Assembly: GCF_007746795.1 (NCBI RefSeq)
Contig: NZ_CP036343.1
Span: forward strand, 978,480-1,042,479
DNA: 64,000 nt
Origin: Gimesia algae
Lineage (GTDB): Bacteria > Planctomycetota > Planctomycetia > Planctomycetales > Planctomycetaceae
Reading direction: 5' to 3'
The notes under the pieces: model-generated
The model's database searches: none
What the model saw: only the letters and a program-made list of their open reading frames with translations
What the model was told of the DNA's origin: nothing
Shown here: positions 1 through 9,974 of the stretch, piece by piece
Layout of the letters: the number at the start of each line of letters is the position of its first letter
Position numbering within the stretch: the stretch's first letter is position 1
Translations under genes and position numbers: made by a program

Positions 1-2
1 AG

Positions 3-38
3 TACGATATCGATTTCGAAAAGCAGTTGATGCACTAA
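3..38 (+). CDS. possible 3' end of an upstream CDS
   Basis: An open frame entering from the left edge reads YDIDFEKQLMH and stops with TAA at 36-38. Only 11 codons are visible, so this is a guess. It is supported by the intrinsic terminator at 265-295, which implies a plus-strand transcript coming from the left. No function can be assigned. Confidence 0.2.
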   Translation, partial: YDIDFEKQLMH

Positions 39-81
39 ACAGAGAAGACGGTTGCATTCACTTAGCAACCGTTCCCTGGAC

Positions 82-173
82 GATGTCCAGTTTTTGTATA
101 GCGTCTCCAGGTCTATTTGGACCGAGTATAATCGATTGAGAGACGCTATGGTCAAATGTGATGCGATCTAGAG
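82..173 (-). repeat. interspersed inverted-repeat element, copy A
   Basis: One of five related copies (A-E) of a roughly 95-bp element. Its core is TAGCGTCTC facing GAGACGCTA across a variable centre containing a TATACTCGGTCCA-type segment. This copy is inverted relative to copies B-D. Its gene-proximal end has lost the TAGACTGT terminus, but the other end keeps the CTAGA terminus. Confidence 0.8.
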
Positions 174-264
174 TCACTAAGACTCAACATAAAATGGAAC
201 TGGTCAAATGATGCTAAGCCTCATTAAACACTGATATTACAGTGCCAATGTAAATCTGCCTTTT

Positions 265-295
265 AAAAAGCACGTCATTCAGACGTGCTTTTTTT
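265..295 (+). terminator. intrinsic terminator
   Basis: AAGCACGTC pairs with GACGTGCTT around a 5-nt loop and is followed by a run of T residues. It probably ends a transcript entering from the left edge. The gap up to the gene at 477 otherwise holds only repeat copy A and no recognisable gene. Confidence 0.75.
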
Positions 296-476
296 ATGTA
301 ACAGGAACAATTGCTGCCTACAGCATTTCCATGCAATTCCACAAAACAAATAAACTTTATTTCATATACCTATTCTTCGAAATGATGATAGTCGATACAT
401 CCAGAGAGATAAAAATAAGATCTCTGACTCAACGACAATATTGGACTTTATCGTCTTATTTCTTCCAGGGGGCACT

Positions 477-1625
477 ATGAGAATTTCGCTACTTCTGCTG
501 AGCTTGTTTGTATTTCATCTCAGTTCGTCAGCAATCATTGCGAATGAAGCTCATCCGCCTCAAACATTGGAGCAAGTGTTTGCGGAAGGTGTCATTGACC
601 TGGAAGCGGCTCCGGCACCTCCCCTGGTACAACCTTCTACAGATCTGGCTCCTCCCACTCAAACGGAGGACCTGCTGATCACAGCGCCCGCTGAACAGCC
701 AGCTGTGTGTCCCTCTGGTTCTGGATGCAACTGCGCCACATGTACCTGTCAGACTCCGGTCTGCAGTTGTGCGCCGTATGACTGCAAAGCCTGCACACTT
801 TGTGACCGTATTCCGTTACTCAATAAATTTCCCAGTGACCACTGCTTTGATGACTTCGTGATGCCAGTCAGTAATCCGGTCTGGTCGATTGACCCCCGTT
901 CTCTGACTTATGTAAGAGGCATCTTCATCAATCAGATGATCGATGCCCAGACCCCCGTGCTGGGGGCAGGGGACCTGCAGGTTTACGCACTACAACTGGG
1001 AATTGCCTTGAACGAACGACTTTCGATCATTGCCGTCAAAGACGGTTACAACACGCTGCAGACGCGTGGTGTCGGAAACCGAACCGGCTGGTCCGACATC
1101 GGGCTGGGACTGAAGTATGTTCTGATCCGGGATGTGGAAAATCAGTTCCTCTTATCTGGTGGACTGATCTATGAAGCAACCAACGGCAGTTCTCGCGTTT
1201 TCCAGGGGAATGGTGATGGTGTCTGGACTCCTTATGTCTCCATCGGTAAACAGATCGGCAGCGGTCACCTGATCGCATCCTCCGGCTATCATCTACCAGG
1301 CGATACTGCCGAAGAATCACAGTCCATCTATTACAGCATCCACTACGATCATCCTGTTACCAGCAAACTTTCTGCAGTCGCGGAACTCAATGGGATTGTT
1401 TATACCAAGAGCGGTCAGGCTCTCCCGTTAAGCATCGAAGGGGGAGACTGGATCAATCTGGGTTCATCCAGTGTGGCGGGGAATAATGTGGTGACGACTG
1501 CAGTCGGTGCCAACTACCGGCTCAATTCATGCCTGTCGGTTGCCGGTGTCTGGGAATTTCCCATCTCGAACAGAAAAGATCTGCTGGACAGCCGGACGAC
1601 AGTTACACTGACACTGCAGTTCTAA
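477..1625 (+). CDS. secreted outer-membrane beta-barrel-like protein with Cys-rich linker
   Basis: The protein has a signal peptide (MRISLLLLSLFVFHLSS) and a Pro-rich segment. A cysteine cluster follows at roughly residues 75-125, with CNCATCTC and CSCAPYDCKACTLC. The remaining 250 residues alternate like beta strands and end in an aromatic residue (TLTLQF), as outer-membrane barrels do. The C-terminal part resembles the MetA-pathway/transporter-type barrel family seen in planctomycetes, but this is fold-level recognition only. I chose ATG 477 because GGGGG lies just upstream and a clean leader follows; an in-frame start at 441 would put a hydrophobic extension ahead of it. The Cys-rich linker may tether the barrel to the Cys-rich cell wall (inference). 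It converges with cmk. Confidence 0.7.
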   Translation: MRISLLLLSLFVFHLSSSAIIANEAHPPQTLEQVFAEGVIDLEAAPAPPLVQPSTDLAPPTQTEDLLITAPAEQPAVCPSGSGCNCATCTCQTPVCSCAPYDCKACTLCDRIPLLNKFPSDHCFDDFVMPVSNPVWSIDPRSLTYVRGIFINQMIDAQTPVLGAGDLQVYALQLGIALNERLSIIAVKDGYNTLQTRGVGNRTGWSDIGLGLKYVLIRDVENQFLLSGGLIYEATNGSSRVFQGNGDGVWTPYVSIGKQIGSGHLIASSGYHLPGDTAEESQSIYYSIHYDHPVTSKLSAVAELNGIVYTKSGQALPLSIEGGDWINLGSSSVAGNNVVTTAVGANYRLNSCLSVAGVWEFPISNRKDLLDSRTTVTLTLQF

Positions 1626-1653
1626 TCGGGAGCACGCACGAAGGTTAGCGTGA

Positions 1654-2307
1654 TCAAGAACTGATTCGCTCACGAACCGTCTGTTCGAGCTGATCTAACA
1701 CTTCATCTATTGTGAGAATCGAAGTATTGATTTCCAGCGCGTCGTCTGCCGCCTTCAACGGGGCGACGTCGCGCTGTTCATCCCGTTGATCGCGTTGATA
1801 AATCTGCTCTAGAATTTCATCGACCGTGACGTCTTTGCCTTCCGCCTGCAGTTCTTCATGCCTGCGCCGCGCCCGCTCCTGGGGATCTGCGACCAGAAAA
1901 AATTTGCAGAAGGCATCCGGAAATACCACGGTCCCCTGATCGCGGCCTTCACTGACAATATCGATTCCAGAGGCAGCATCGCGCTGCAGCCGAACCAGTT
2001 CTTCGCGCACCCCCGGATATTGAGCCACCACTGAGGCTACCTCTGTGACTTCCGGGGTCCGAATCAGCCCCGTAACCTCTTTATCATTTACCAGCACATG
2101 GGCATCAGAGAATGTAATCTGAATCTGCTGGCTGACGCGTACCACTGCAGTTTCATCAGTCGGGTCGACCTGTTTTTCAATTACGGCCCAGGCAACACAG
2201 CGGTACATGGCACCGGTATCCAGGAATTCAAAACCCAGTCTGTCAGCCAGGCCCTTTGCGGCAGTACTTTTCCCGGAGCCTGCGGGACCATCAATCGTCA
2301 CGATCAT
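1654..2307 (-). CDS. cmk: cytidylate kinase
   Basis: This enzyme phosphorylates CMP and dCMP using ATP in the cytoplasm. The 217-residue protein opens with the P-loop DGPAGSGKSTAAKGLA, followed by the family's FLDTGAMYR segment. The SEGRDQGTVVFPDA motif (normally GRD-GTVVFP) and an Arg-rich lid (ERARRRHEEL) come later. Length and motifs are complete. Its ATG directly follows the stop codon of the upstream GH38-like gene with no gap, so the two are probably co-transcribed and translationally coupled. Confidence 0.95.
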   Translation of the reverse strand: MIVTIDGPAGSGKSTAAKGLADRLGFEFLDTGAMYRCVAWAVIEKQVDPTDETAVVRVSQQIQITFSDAHVLVNDKEVTGLIRTPEVTEVASVVAQYPGVREELVRLQRDAASGIDIVSEGRDQGTVVFPDAFCKFFLVADPQERARRRHEELQAEGKDVTVDEILEQIYQRDQRDEQRDVAPLKAADDALEINTSILTIDEVLDQLEQTVRERISS

Positions 2308-5217
2308 TTATGAAACTGTTTCCTGAAATATGATTTCGATTTCTGCGATTTCGTAAGGTGACATTTCCACCAGAACGGCATCCTCTTCGACAGGCAGTTC
2401 GACGATTGTCTTACCATGAAAATCGCGCTGTCGGGCACTCACGGGAGACTTGAAACATCTGAGTTTAACAGAGCGGTGAATCCCTTCGGTTTCAATCAGA
2501 CGCACGGCAAATCCTGATTTTTTTCCCGACGAATCAGGGGACGCTTCGTGGACAGATTCCTGCAGATCCATGACGCGAGTAATCTGAACGTTGCTCACAG
2601 AGACATGGAACAGCCACCCCTGATCTCCCATGCGGGGAGGACCGACCAGACTCGAATAATTTCCCGCTGGCACCATCACATTCCGCGCGATCTGCATGGG
2701 GAAGTTCTGATTGATGGCAATCGAGAACTGAAACTCTCGTTTTGTTTCGCCTTCCACGATCAGCATACTGTCTAGCATGCGGGGACCGGTTTTCCGATGA
2801 AAAGGTAAACCATGATTCAAGATCGTGACCCGTTCTTCTCCCTCCGCAATTTCAAAGTAATGCGGGCCTTCAAATCGTTCTCCCTGGAAAGCATGTGCGC
2901 TTTCCAGCAGAGACCGGGTGAGCGAAGCCGTACTGTCTCCCCAGGCAAAACGGACTGCATAATAATGATCCCAGGGATTACCATCAGGAAGTGTGTGCAC
3001 ATCCAGTTCGATTTTCACATCCAGGATCGGGCGTCCACGCCAGAGTTGAAATGTCTGCCGAAAAGTGGCCAGTGTCGTATCACTGACCTGGTCGTAAATT
3101 TCTCCGGTTGTCACGATCTCCCCCATCCCCGGACCTGCGCAGGTGAGTTCTACATTCACAGCGCGCATCGCCGAGTAAGGAGTTTTCGTATCCCAGTCAC
3201 CTAACGCTCCGGGAGTGGAAATATTACGTTGATAGGGAAAGCGATACGCCAGTTGCTGGCTCAGTCGATTTGGCTTGCGGCCGTATTCTTTAATCTGTGC
3301 AATCCCACCGGTTTCTTCGTGGATATGTACTTCAAAATATTCATTCCGCAGCAGGAGCGGTTCTGCGATGGGTACACTGCTTTTGAGTGGTGCAGCAGGG
3401 ATCTGACCTGGTTGCAGCCAGACAAATCCGGCAGCGGGAAGCTCCACGACGGCCTGTTTTCGAGTTTCATCAAATTGTGTTGTTTTGACGGCTGGATGAG
3501 CTATTGGTTCGTGGGGAAAATCAGGCAGATCCACAACCACACGCCGCGAGAATGACAGGGAATTTAACAACAGAACACCACTCTGATGCTGTTCTGCGCC
3601 TTGTAGAACGATCTTTGCGAGTTGTGCGACACCTTCATCACAGAACCCCTGCAGTGCCTCAATTGCATGCTGCGTTGCTTCCTCGTCTGCATCAGGATGC
3701 CCGCGTTCAATATCCCGTTCTACCTTCAGCAGCGATTCATCTTCCACCGGTTTTCCATAGATGGCACGTGCTACCGTATGGAACCAGCGCCCTGCGGTGA
3801 ACTCATCATGACGGGCAAAATGATTGATAAAACGACTGAGAGGATCCGGCTTGCGCATCGCAACCAGCTGGCTCAGAAAGGGGGATAGATATTCCCGTGC
3901 ATCGTAGGATGAATGCCGTCCCGAAGATTCTGTGTTCTGAAAAAAATCATTGAGAAGCACAAAGCTGCCCAGTACGGGCGCATAATGATGGATGCGTTTA
4001 AAGTCTTCAAAAAAAGGTGATTTCACATCAGGCCAGTGAGCGAACATTAACGCGCCTACCTGATCTTCCTCCATCGATTCCGCCATTCTCTGGGGAAATC
4101 GCAGATAACCGGCAGCGCCCTCTGCCGACATGGGAATTCGGGAAAATGCATCCAGGATCGTCCCGTCTGCTCCTTCCCAGTGAATTTTACTCTGTTCGTA
4201 ATCGGGATAGATTCCGTCATCCAGCACCAGATGTAAAGCGGAATGAAATCCAAATCGATGTAACAGCATCGGCAGAACAGAAGCCAGCCCGAAGCGGCGT
4301 CGCGCCCACGTCGTCGGCGTCATCCCGATTAATTTCTGAGCGGTTTTCGTACCCGACTGTAACTGCCAGATCACAGATTCCACAGGGACAACGGGTGTTG
4401 ATATCTGATCCTGCTCGCCACCGATCACTTCGCTCTCGCGATCCTGACAACTTTTGGTTAACAGCGAGATGAGCTCAGAATTCTGACTGGCAATTGTTTC
4501 CAGATCATCGCCGCTGACCAGAATGTTCAATGGACGCTCATCTACAATCGACTGCTTTAAAGATTCATTCGCCCATTCCGGAGTCAGCAGACACAGATCA
4601 ATCAGATAACAGTCGATCGGATAAAACCGCTCACGGTTTTCGAGTAACACTTCAAAACAGGCTTTGAGATGAGCGCGCGCCGCCTCATTATCATCTGCCA
4701 GGACGGCATCGGCAGCCGCGATGGCTTCCCGTTGAATCGTCGCTTCATCCAGACTGCTGAAATGATGCATGCAGCGCGTTAAGAGTTCGAGTTGGATATA
4801 ACAGGACCCCAGCGCATAAAAATCAGCGACCAGATCGCTGGATAATTCGATTTTCTGGGTCGTTTCCGCTCCTTCTTCCGCTGAACGAAGGGGTAGTAGC
4901 GCGGCTTCTGTCATTTCTTCCCGGTGAATTTTCCCGCTGACGACGGTCGCACCATTTGCTTCTGCTTCTTCAATCCAGCCGTAAGGGAGCCAGTCTTCAG
5001 AGGTTTTGGGAACAAGCAGCAGGCGGTCTGCCAGAAACTGGGGAGGTTCATCGGATCGATGCCAGCTGGGAATGACACGCGAGGATGCCAACAGTTCCGG
5101 GTGCCAGGCCACGGCAAATGCATTTAGCAGACTCTCTGCCTCTTTTTCATCCAGTTCCGTTGGAAAATCATCAAGGCTATGACAGGGAATCAGTACAACA
5201 ATATCATTGTATGTCAT
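2308..5217 (-). CDS. glycoside hydrolase family 38-like protein (alpha-mannosidase-like)
   Basis: A protein of about 969 residues. The C-terminal half resembles the GH38 middle and C-terminal domains: NSLSFSRRVVVDLPDFP, LLRNEYFEVHIHEETGGIAQI, and a beta-rich region ending before IFQE. The N-terminal half (DDGIYPDYEQSKIHWEG, GALMFAHWPDVKSPFFEDFKRI) resembles a divergent catalytic barrel, and I could not identify the metal-binding and nucleophile residues with certainty. No signal peptide is visible, so it may be cytoplasmic. The frame continues upstream to a TTG at 5253; I prefer ATG 5217 because the extension is short and neither start has a strong ribosome-binding site. cmk follows with no gap. 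Sugar specificity is unknown. Confidence 0.65.
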   Translation of the reverse strand: MTYNDIVVLIPCHSLDDFPTELDEKEAESLLNAFAVAWHPELLASSRVIPSWHRSDEPPQFLADRLLLVPKTSEDWLPYGWIEEAEANGATVVSGKIHREEMTEAALLPLRSAEEGAETTQKIELSSDLVADFYALGSCYIQLELLTRCMHHFSSLDEATIQREAIAAADAVLADDNEAARAHLKACFEVLLENRERFYPIDCYLIDLCLLTPEWANESLKQSIVDERPLNILVSGDDLETIASQNSELISLLTKSCQDRESEVIGGEQDQISTPVVPVESVIWQLQSGTKTAQKLIGMTPTTWARRRFGLASVLPMLLHRFGFHSALHLVLDDGIYPDYEQSKIHWEGADGTILDAFSRIPMSAEGAAGYLRFPQRMAESMEEDQVGALMFAHWPDVKSPFFEDFKRIHHYAPVLGSFVLLNDFFQNTESSGRHSSYDAREYLSPFLSQLVAMRKPDPLSRFINHFARHDEFTAGRWFHTVARAIYGKPVEDESLLKVERDIERGHPDADEEATQHAIEALQGFCDEGVAQLAKIVLQGAEQHQSGVLLLNSLSFSRRVVVDLPDFPHEPIAHPAVKTTQFDETRKQAVVELPAAGFVWLQPGQIPAAPLKSSVPIAEPLLLRNEYFEVHIHEETGGIAQIKEYGRKPNRLSQQLAYRFPYQRNISTPGALGDWDTKTPYSAMRAVNVELTCAGPGMGEIVTTGEIYDQVSDTTLATFRQTFQLWRGRPILDVKIELDVHTLPDGNPWDHYYAVRFAWGDSTASLTRSLLESAHAFQGERFEGPHYFEIAEGEERVTILNHGLPFHRKTGPRMLDSMLIVEGETKREFQFSIAINQNFPMQIARNVMVPAGNYSSLVGPPRMGDQGWLFHVSVSNVQITRVMDLQESVHEASPDSSGKKSGFAVRLIETEGIHRSVKLRCFKSPVSARQRDFHGKTIVELPVEEDAVLVEMSPYEIAEIEIIFQETVS

Positions 5218-5296
5218 TGAATCACAATGCTTTACATAATTAACTGAACTCAATGGGGGGCAGCGTTCAGGCAGTCATTACTTCCGACTGAATCCC

Positions 5297-5390
5297 AGTC
5301 GCTTCACATTCAACCCATCATGTCTCAGATTCAAGTATACTCGGTCCAAATGTATCTGGAGACGCTACAGTAAAACTGGACACAGACTAG
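5297..5390 (+). repeat. interspersed inverted-repeat element, copy B
   Basis: The right half is well conserved (GGAGACGCTACAGTAAAACTGG, ending ACAGACTAG). The left half is decayed: the TAGCGTCTC arm is degenerate, so the long stem can no longer form fully. It lies upstream of the GH38-like gene. Confidence 0.7.
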
Positions 5391-5977
5391 CATAAGCAAA
5401 CAATTGCCAAGTATCTATAGCGCTGCATGCCTCAGTGTCGACTAAAAGAGAAATGACAGGCTAACTCACACTGAAATCAATAGTTAAGAACGTGGCATCA
5501 CACTACTGAAATTACAGATAACTTGAAAACATGCAGCGCAGTTCCAGCAAAAAAACTGATAAATTCGTAGTAATAATCAAGTTATCGGGAACTCCTGTAA
5601 TTCATGCACCGTCCAATCGGGTGAAAGCAATCACATACTGACGTTTTGACGTTCCACGATCGTCATTCCTCGCTACATCTGGTGGCATTGATTATAACGG
5701 TTTGTATTAATTTTCATGAAGTCGTTTTCAAACATCAGTTATTTCATTGACTTTATAGGAAATCCTGTGATAGCCTTATGTTAGGGAATTATAATTTCTC
5801 AATTCATTCCCGAGCCTATCCTGACTGAAACTGAATAGATCTGATACATTTCTGCCTGTTGATAAAGCTCTCTCAGCCGGCAGAGTTTCACCTCGTAAAA
5901 TATTTTCTTATTACATTCCGGTTCAATCTGACGACCAGTGGTTTCCTCAGGTCCGGAAAGCAGGAGTAACCAGACAC
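5391..5977. other. intergenic region without a recognisable gene
   Basis: AT-rich stretch between repeat copy B and the pilM-like gene. No convincing ORF or RNA gene was seen on either strand. It presumably holds the promoter for the 5978-12173 cluster, but no box is clear enough to assign. Confidence 0.5.
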
Positions 5978-8110
5978 ATGGCAGAAAATCAAGCTGTTTG
6001 GGGGATTGAAATTGGCCAGGCAGGCCTCAAAGCCATTCGGCTGCGGTATGCAGAAGCCGCCGATCAGGTGATTGCGGTTGCCTTCGATTATATTCCACAC
6101 CCGAAAATTCTCAGCCAGCCTGACGCCGTTCCCGATGAACTGATCGGTCAGGCTCTGGACACGTTCCTGTCCCGCAACGAAACCAATGGCGACCTGATTG
6201 CCATCAGTGTCCCCGGCCAGACTTCATTGGCGCGCTTCATTCAGTTGCCACCCGTTCAATCCAACCGGGTTCCGGAGATTGTGAAATACGAGGCCAAGCA
6301 GCAGATTCCTTTCGCGCTGGAAGACGTGATCTGGGATTACCAGCCTCTCGGCGGTGGCATTGAAGAGAGTGGCTACATGCTGGATGCCGAGGTCGGTATC
6401 TTCGCCATGAAACGCGACCAGGTGCTGCATTCACTGCAACCGTTCCTGCAGCGCAAAATTGAAGTAGAACTGATCCAGATTGCGCCGCTGGGACTATATA
6501 ACACACTTTGCTATGACTCCCTGGGAATGCGGGTCGGCCAGGAATTTGAAGGCAACCCGGAAGAATCTGCTATTGTCGTCGATATGGGTGCTGACAGTAC
6601 CACACTCATGGTGACCAATGGTAATAAAATCTGGATTCGTAACGTCCCCATTGGTGGTAACCACTTTACTCGCGCTTTGACAAAAGAGATGAAGCTGACG
6701 TTCGCGAAAGCCGAACACCTCAAATGCAATGCGACCCGTTCTGAAGATCCCCGTGCTGTCTTTCAGGCACTGCGGCCGGTTTTCAACGAGTACGTTTCTG
6801 AAATCCAGCGTTCCATCGGTTACTTCTCGAGTGTCAACCGTGACGCCAAAATCTCAAAAGTATATGGTACCGGTAACGGTTTCAAACTGGCAGGGCTGCA
6901 GAAATTCCTGCAACAGAACCTGCAGTACGAAGTGGAGCGTCTGGATGACTTTCAGGGCCTCGTCGGTGATGCCGTTCTGAATGAGCCCTTGTTCCAGGAC
7001 AACATTCTCACGTTTACCGTACCTTATGGAATCGCGTTGCAGGCGTTGCAGCAGACAACCATCCGTACGACTCTGTTGCCCCCCGAAATTGCGACCGCCC
7101 GCAAAATCCGGCGTAAAAAGCCCTGGGCCGTGGTTGCAGCTGCTGCCCTGATGGTCGGACTGTGTATTTCCGCAGTCGGTTACAGCAATGTCGCCAACTC
7201 TGTCAGCGAAGCGCGGTTTGGGACAGTTGAAACAAAAGTCAAGAGCCTGAAGGATAAGGTCGGCGGCTATGATTCAGCCTATAAAGGTGAAGAGACGGAA
7301 TACACCAGCCTGATCGAAAAGGGGAATAAACTCGTCTGGAACCTGGACAGTCGCGCGGACTGGCTGGAAATCTACAAAGCCATTGACGAATGTCTGCCGC
7401 GCGATGTCGGTGATGAGATCGACAACGAACAGATTGAAAAACGAAACCGGATCAAACTTCCCGGAATTACTGTCAGACATGAGAAGGATCTGGGCACCTG
7501 GTTCCAGAAACTCTCTCCTCAGGCAAAGTCACTGCTTCCTAAAATCGATCAGGAGACTCCCCCTGAAGGCGAAGGATATATCTTCACATTAAATGGTGTG
7601 CATTATCATAATGATGAGTCCAAAAGAACGACAGATGTCGGTGTCTTGTACGTCCACGAGACCCTGCTGAAAAACCTGCAGTCCTGGACGATGAAAAACC
7701 CGGGCTCCAATCCCGTTGATGTCCGGAAAATGGGTATCACTCATCCGGTCGTCATTAAGGATAGGCGTGACCCCTTTGAATTCTATCCTCATGGTCGCCC
7801 ACGTAACATGCAGCAGGGGGGAGAAGGAATGCGATTGGGGGGAAGGCCAGGCGGCTTTGGTGGCCTGGGCGGCGGAGCAGGAGCTTTGCCCGGTGATGAA
7901 AGTGCTTTTGGCGGCGGCCTGGGGGGAGGCGTTGGCCGTCCCCGCATTGGTGCCAATCGACCTGAAAAAGTATCAAAACCAATTAATCTGCAACGCACTC
8001 AATTCACACTCGAGTTTGTCTGGAAACCTATTCCGGTACTGGAACGGCAGGAGAATCCTCCGGAAGCACCTGCAACTGAAGGTGAAGAAACAACGGCAGA
8101 AGCAGGCTGA
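5978..8110 (+). CDS. pilM: PilM-like ASKHA ATPase fused to a PilN-like membrane segment
   Basis: A 710-residue protein, twice the usual PilM length. Residues 1-355 are a PilM/FtsA-type actin-fold domain: [16 protein letters not shown] (phosphate-1), [13 protein letters not shown] (phosphate-2) and [13 protein letters not shown] near the adenosine pocket. A single membrane helix follows (about 380-402, [18 protein letters not shown]), then a coiled-coil region and a beta-containing C-terminal part interrupted by a Gly-rich loop ([16 protein letters not shown]). The layout suggests cytoplasmic PilM and inner-membrane PilN fused in one chain. AGGAG lies 14 nt upstream of the ATG. It is the first of three co-directional genes with gaps under 100 bp. 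The PilM call is firm; the fusion's role in a pilus or secretion machine is inferred. Confidence 0.8.
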   Translation: MAENQAVWGIEIGQAGLKAIRLRYAEAADQVIAVAFDYIPHPKILSQPDAVPDELIGQALDTFLSRNETNGDLIAISVPGQTSLARFIQLPPVQSNRVPEIVKYEAKQQIPFALEDVIWDYQPLGGGIEESGYMLDAEVGIFAMKRDQVLHSLQPFLQRKIEVELIQIAPLGLYNTLCYDSLGMRVGQEFEGNPEESAIVVDMGADSTTLMVTNGNKIWIRNVPIGGNHFTRALTKEMKLTFAKAEHLKCNATRSEDPRAVFQALRPVFNEYVSEIQRSIGYFSSVNRDAKISKVYGTGNGFKLAGLQKFLQQNLQYEVERLDDFQGLVGDAVLNEPLFQDNILTFTVPYGIALQALQQTTIRTTLLPPEIATARKIRRKKPWAVVAAAALMVGLCISAVGYSNVANSVSEARFGTVETKVKSLKDKVGGYDSAYKGEETEYTSLIEKGNKLVWNLDSRADWLEIYKAIDECLPRDVGDEIDNEQIEKRNRIKLPGITVRHEKDLGTWFQKLSPQAKSLLPKIDQETPPEGEGYIFTLNGVHYHNDESKRTTDVGVLYVHETLLKNLQSWTMKNPGSNPVDVRKMGITHPVVIKDRRDPFEFYPHGRPRNMQQGGEGMRLGGRPGGFGGLGGGAGALPGDESAFGGGLGGGVGRPRIGANRPEKVSKPINLQRTQFTLEFVWKPIPVLERQENPPEAPATEGEETTAEAG

Positions 8111-8204
8111 GCCGAACGATACCATTTTAATAGTTAAAGAGATTCTAGTTAGTACCTGAAAATCATAAAGTATTTCATCTCTTCGGAGAAAAGAGGACAC
8201 CCCG

Positions 8205-9908
8205 ATGGACAAATTAAAACCTCTGATTGTTCATAAATTCTGGATCATCCTGTTTATCGCATTACTTCTGCCTGTCATTGGCTGGAGTATGGCAACCGGC
8301 AGTCTGGCAAAAGAAATCGAAGAACGACAGTCTTCGATTGACCAGGCCTTTACGGATGCGCAGGTCCCTTCTAATCCTCCGAATCAAACCTGGTCGACTG
8401 CCCTCAAGCAGATCAATGAGGAAAAACGAAAATACAATGCCGAGTCAACCAGATATCTGTGGGAGAAGCAAAAGGAATTATTCGTCTGGCCACCTGACAT
8501 CGCGACATTCATGACAGAGACTCCTTATCGTGGTGAAATTTCGATTAAACCCCGCAACCTGTACCGTTCTGCCTACAAATTTGAAATTCTCCGTGCCCAC
8601 AAACTGGCAAACCCCTACAACCTGGAAGATGGTAAAGGACTGGTCGATCTCGACCCCAACATCATTCCACATGTCCCGTTAGATAAATGGGAAACCGTTT
8701 CTCCGACTTCGGAGGATATGTGGAATGCTCAGGAAGACGTCTGGCTGGTCACATCCATTCTCAAAGCCATCGCCAAAGTCAACGAAGAGAGCGGCGCTGC
8801 CAATATCAGCGAATCCCCAGTACGCCAGATTTCCGTCCTGGAACTGCGAGGCGGTACTGTCGGCGATGACGGTAGTGCTCCCGCCGGAGATGGCGGCATG
8901 GGCATGGATGGCGAAATGGGAGGCGCTGGTGGCGGCGGTATGTTCGGCGGCGGTGGTGGCAGTGGCGGCGGTATGGGGGGCATGGCTGACGGGAAAGATG
9001 GATCCTTATCGATCGACGTCGATATGGACCTCGTGAAAATATTTGGAAATGACGTTGATAATTCCGGCGGCGGTGGCGATGGCGGTTCTGAAATGCCGAT
9101 GGACGAAGCTCTGGGTGGTGGTTTCGGTGGAGGCATGGGAGGACAGAATTCACAAAAACTCAAACGCTATTATAACGAAGAAGAAGAGCTGCCCTACAAA
9201 ACAAGAGCCTTTTATCTCAAAGCCACGATCCAGTCTTCTAAACTCCCCAATCTGCTGGCCCAATTGAGCAGTATGCCTTGGCCGACAAAAATCATACGTG
9301 TGCAACGCGCTGACCTGTTCGATGACTCTATGAACCCGATCGCCGCCAGTACTGGTGGAGGGATGGGGCGACGCGGAGGCACGTCCAGAGGAGCAGGTGG
9401 CTTTGGCTCCGAATCTGACTTTACTGGGGGTGGCGGAGGATTTAATCGGTCAGGCGGTCCCGGATTCGAATCCGATATGGGTGTAGGCGGTGCCGGGAAC
9501 CTTCAGGGACAGGAAAACAAGAGCCTGCTCGATTCAGCTCTAAATGATCCTGAACTGGCTGTTGTCACAATCGCAGGTCTGATGACGCTTTATAAACCCT
9601 ATGTTCCCCCCGAAGGAGAAGTGGTCGCCGAAAACACAGAACAACCTCAGGCTGGTGCAGAACCAACTGACGCGGCAGCATCTACAACACCAGCCGATGG
9701 TTCAGAACCAGCGGCTGCAGGTGAGAATCCTGCCAACCCGGCACAACCGGCGGCAACCACTTCGGAAAATACGCCACCTCAGAGTGGTGGTAATACCACG
9801 ACACCAGCGGAACCGGCAACACCTGCACCGGCTGCCGATTCCACACCCAGTGATACAACACAACCCCCTGCGGCTGAATCAAAGCCAGCAGAACCGGTTA
9901 AACCATAA
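8205..9908 (+). CDS. inner-membrane protein with Gly/Met-rich loops, PilN/PilO-position gene
   Basis: A 567-residue protein with one N-terminal membrane helix (FWIILFIALLLPVIGWSM), a coiled-coil stretch and globular segments. These are interrupted by long low-complexity loops of GGG, GMGG and GGGFGGGMGG type (about 220-315 and 385-435). The C-terminal ~110 residues are Ala/Pro/Thr-rich. The ATG follows GAGAAAAGAGGA. Its place after pilM and its single-helix topology fit a PilN/PilO-like alignment-subcomplex protein, but I see no diagnostic sequence motif, so that role is inferred from context. Confidence 0.6.
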   Translation: MDKLKPLIVHKFWIILFIALLLPVIGWSMATGSLAKEIEERQSSIDQAFTDAQVPSNPPNQTWSTALKQINEEKRKYNAESTRYLWEKQKELFVWPPDIATFMTETPYRGEISIKPRNLYRSAYKFEILRAHKLANPYNLEDGKGLVDLDPNIIPHVPLDKWETVSPTSEDMWNAQEDVWLVTSILKAIAKVNEESGAANISESPVRQISVLELRGGTVGDDGSAPAGDGGMGMDGEMGGAGGGGMFGGGGGSGGGMGGMADGKDGSLSIDVDMDLVKIFGNDVDNSGGGGDGGSEMPMDEALGGGFGGGMGGQNSQKLKRYYNEEEELPYKTRAFYLKATIQSSKLPNLLAQLSSMPWPTKIIRVQRADLFDDSMNPIAASTGGGMGRRGGTSRGAGGFGSESDFTGGGGGFNRSGGPGFESDMGVGGAGNLQGQENKSLLDSALNDPELAVVTIAGLMTLYKPYVPPEGEVVAENTEQPQAGAEPTDAAASTTPADGSEPAAAGENPANPAQPAATTSENTPPQSGGNTTTPAEPATPAPAADSTPSDTTQPPAAESKPAEPVKP

Positions 9909-9974
9909 TACACTTTTACTCGACGCTGCAGCTAAGCAGCTCCTGTAACATTTTCACTTATCGGAGATAGTCCC

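Noticed and set aside
8729-9163. Pro-rich 144-residue minus-strand frame
   Set aside because: Antisense of the Gly-rich loops of the 8205-9908 gene; GGC/GGT codons read backwards as Pro/Ala codons.
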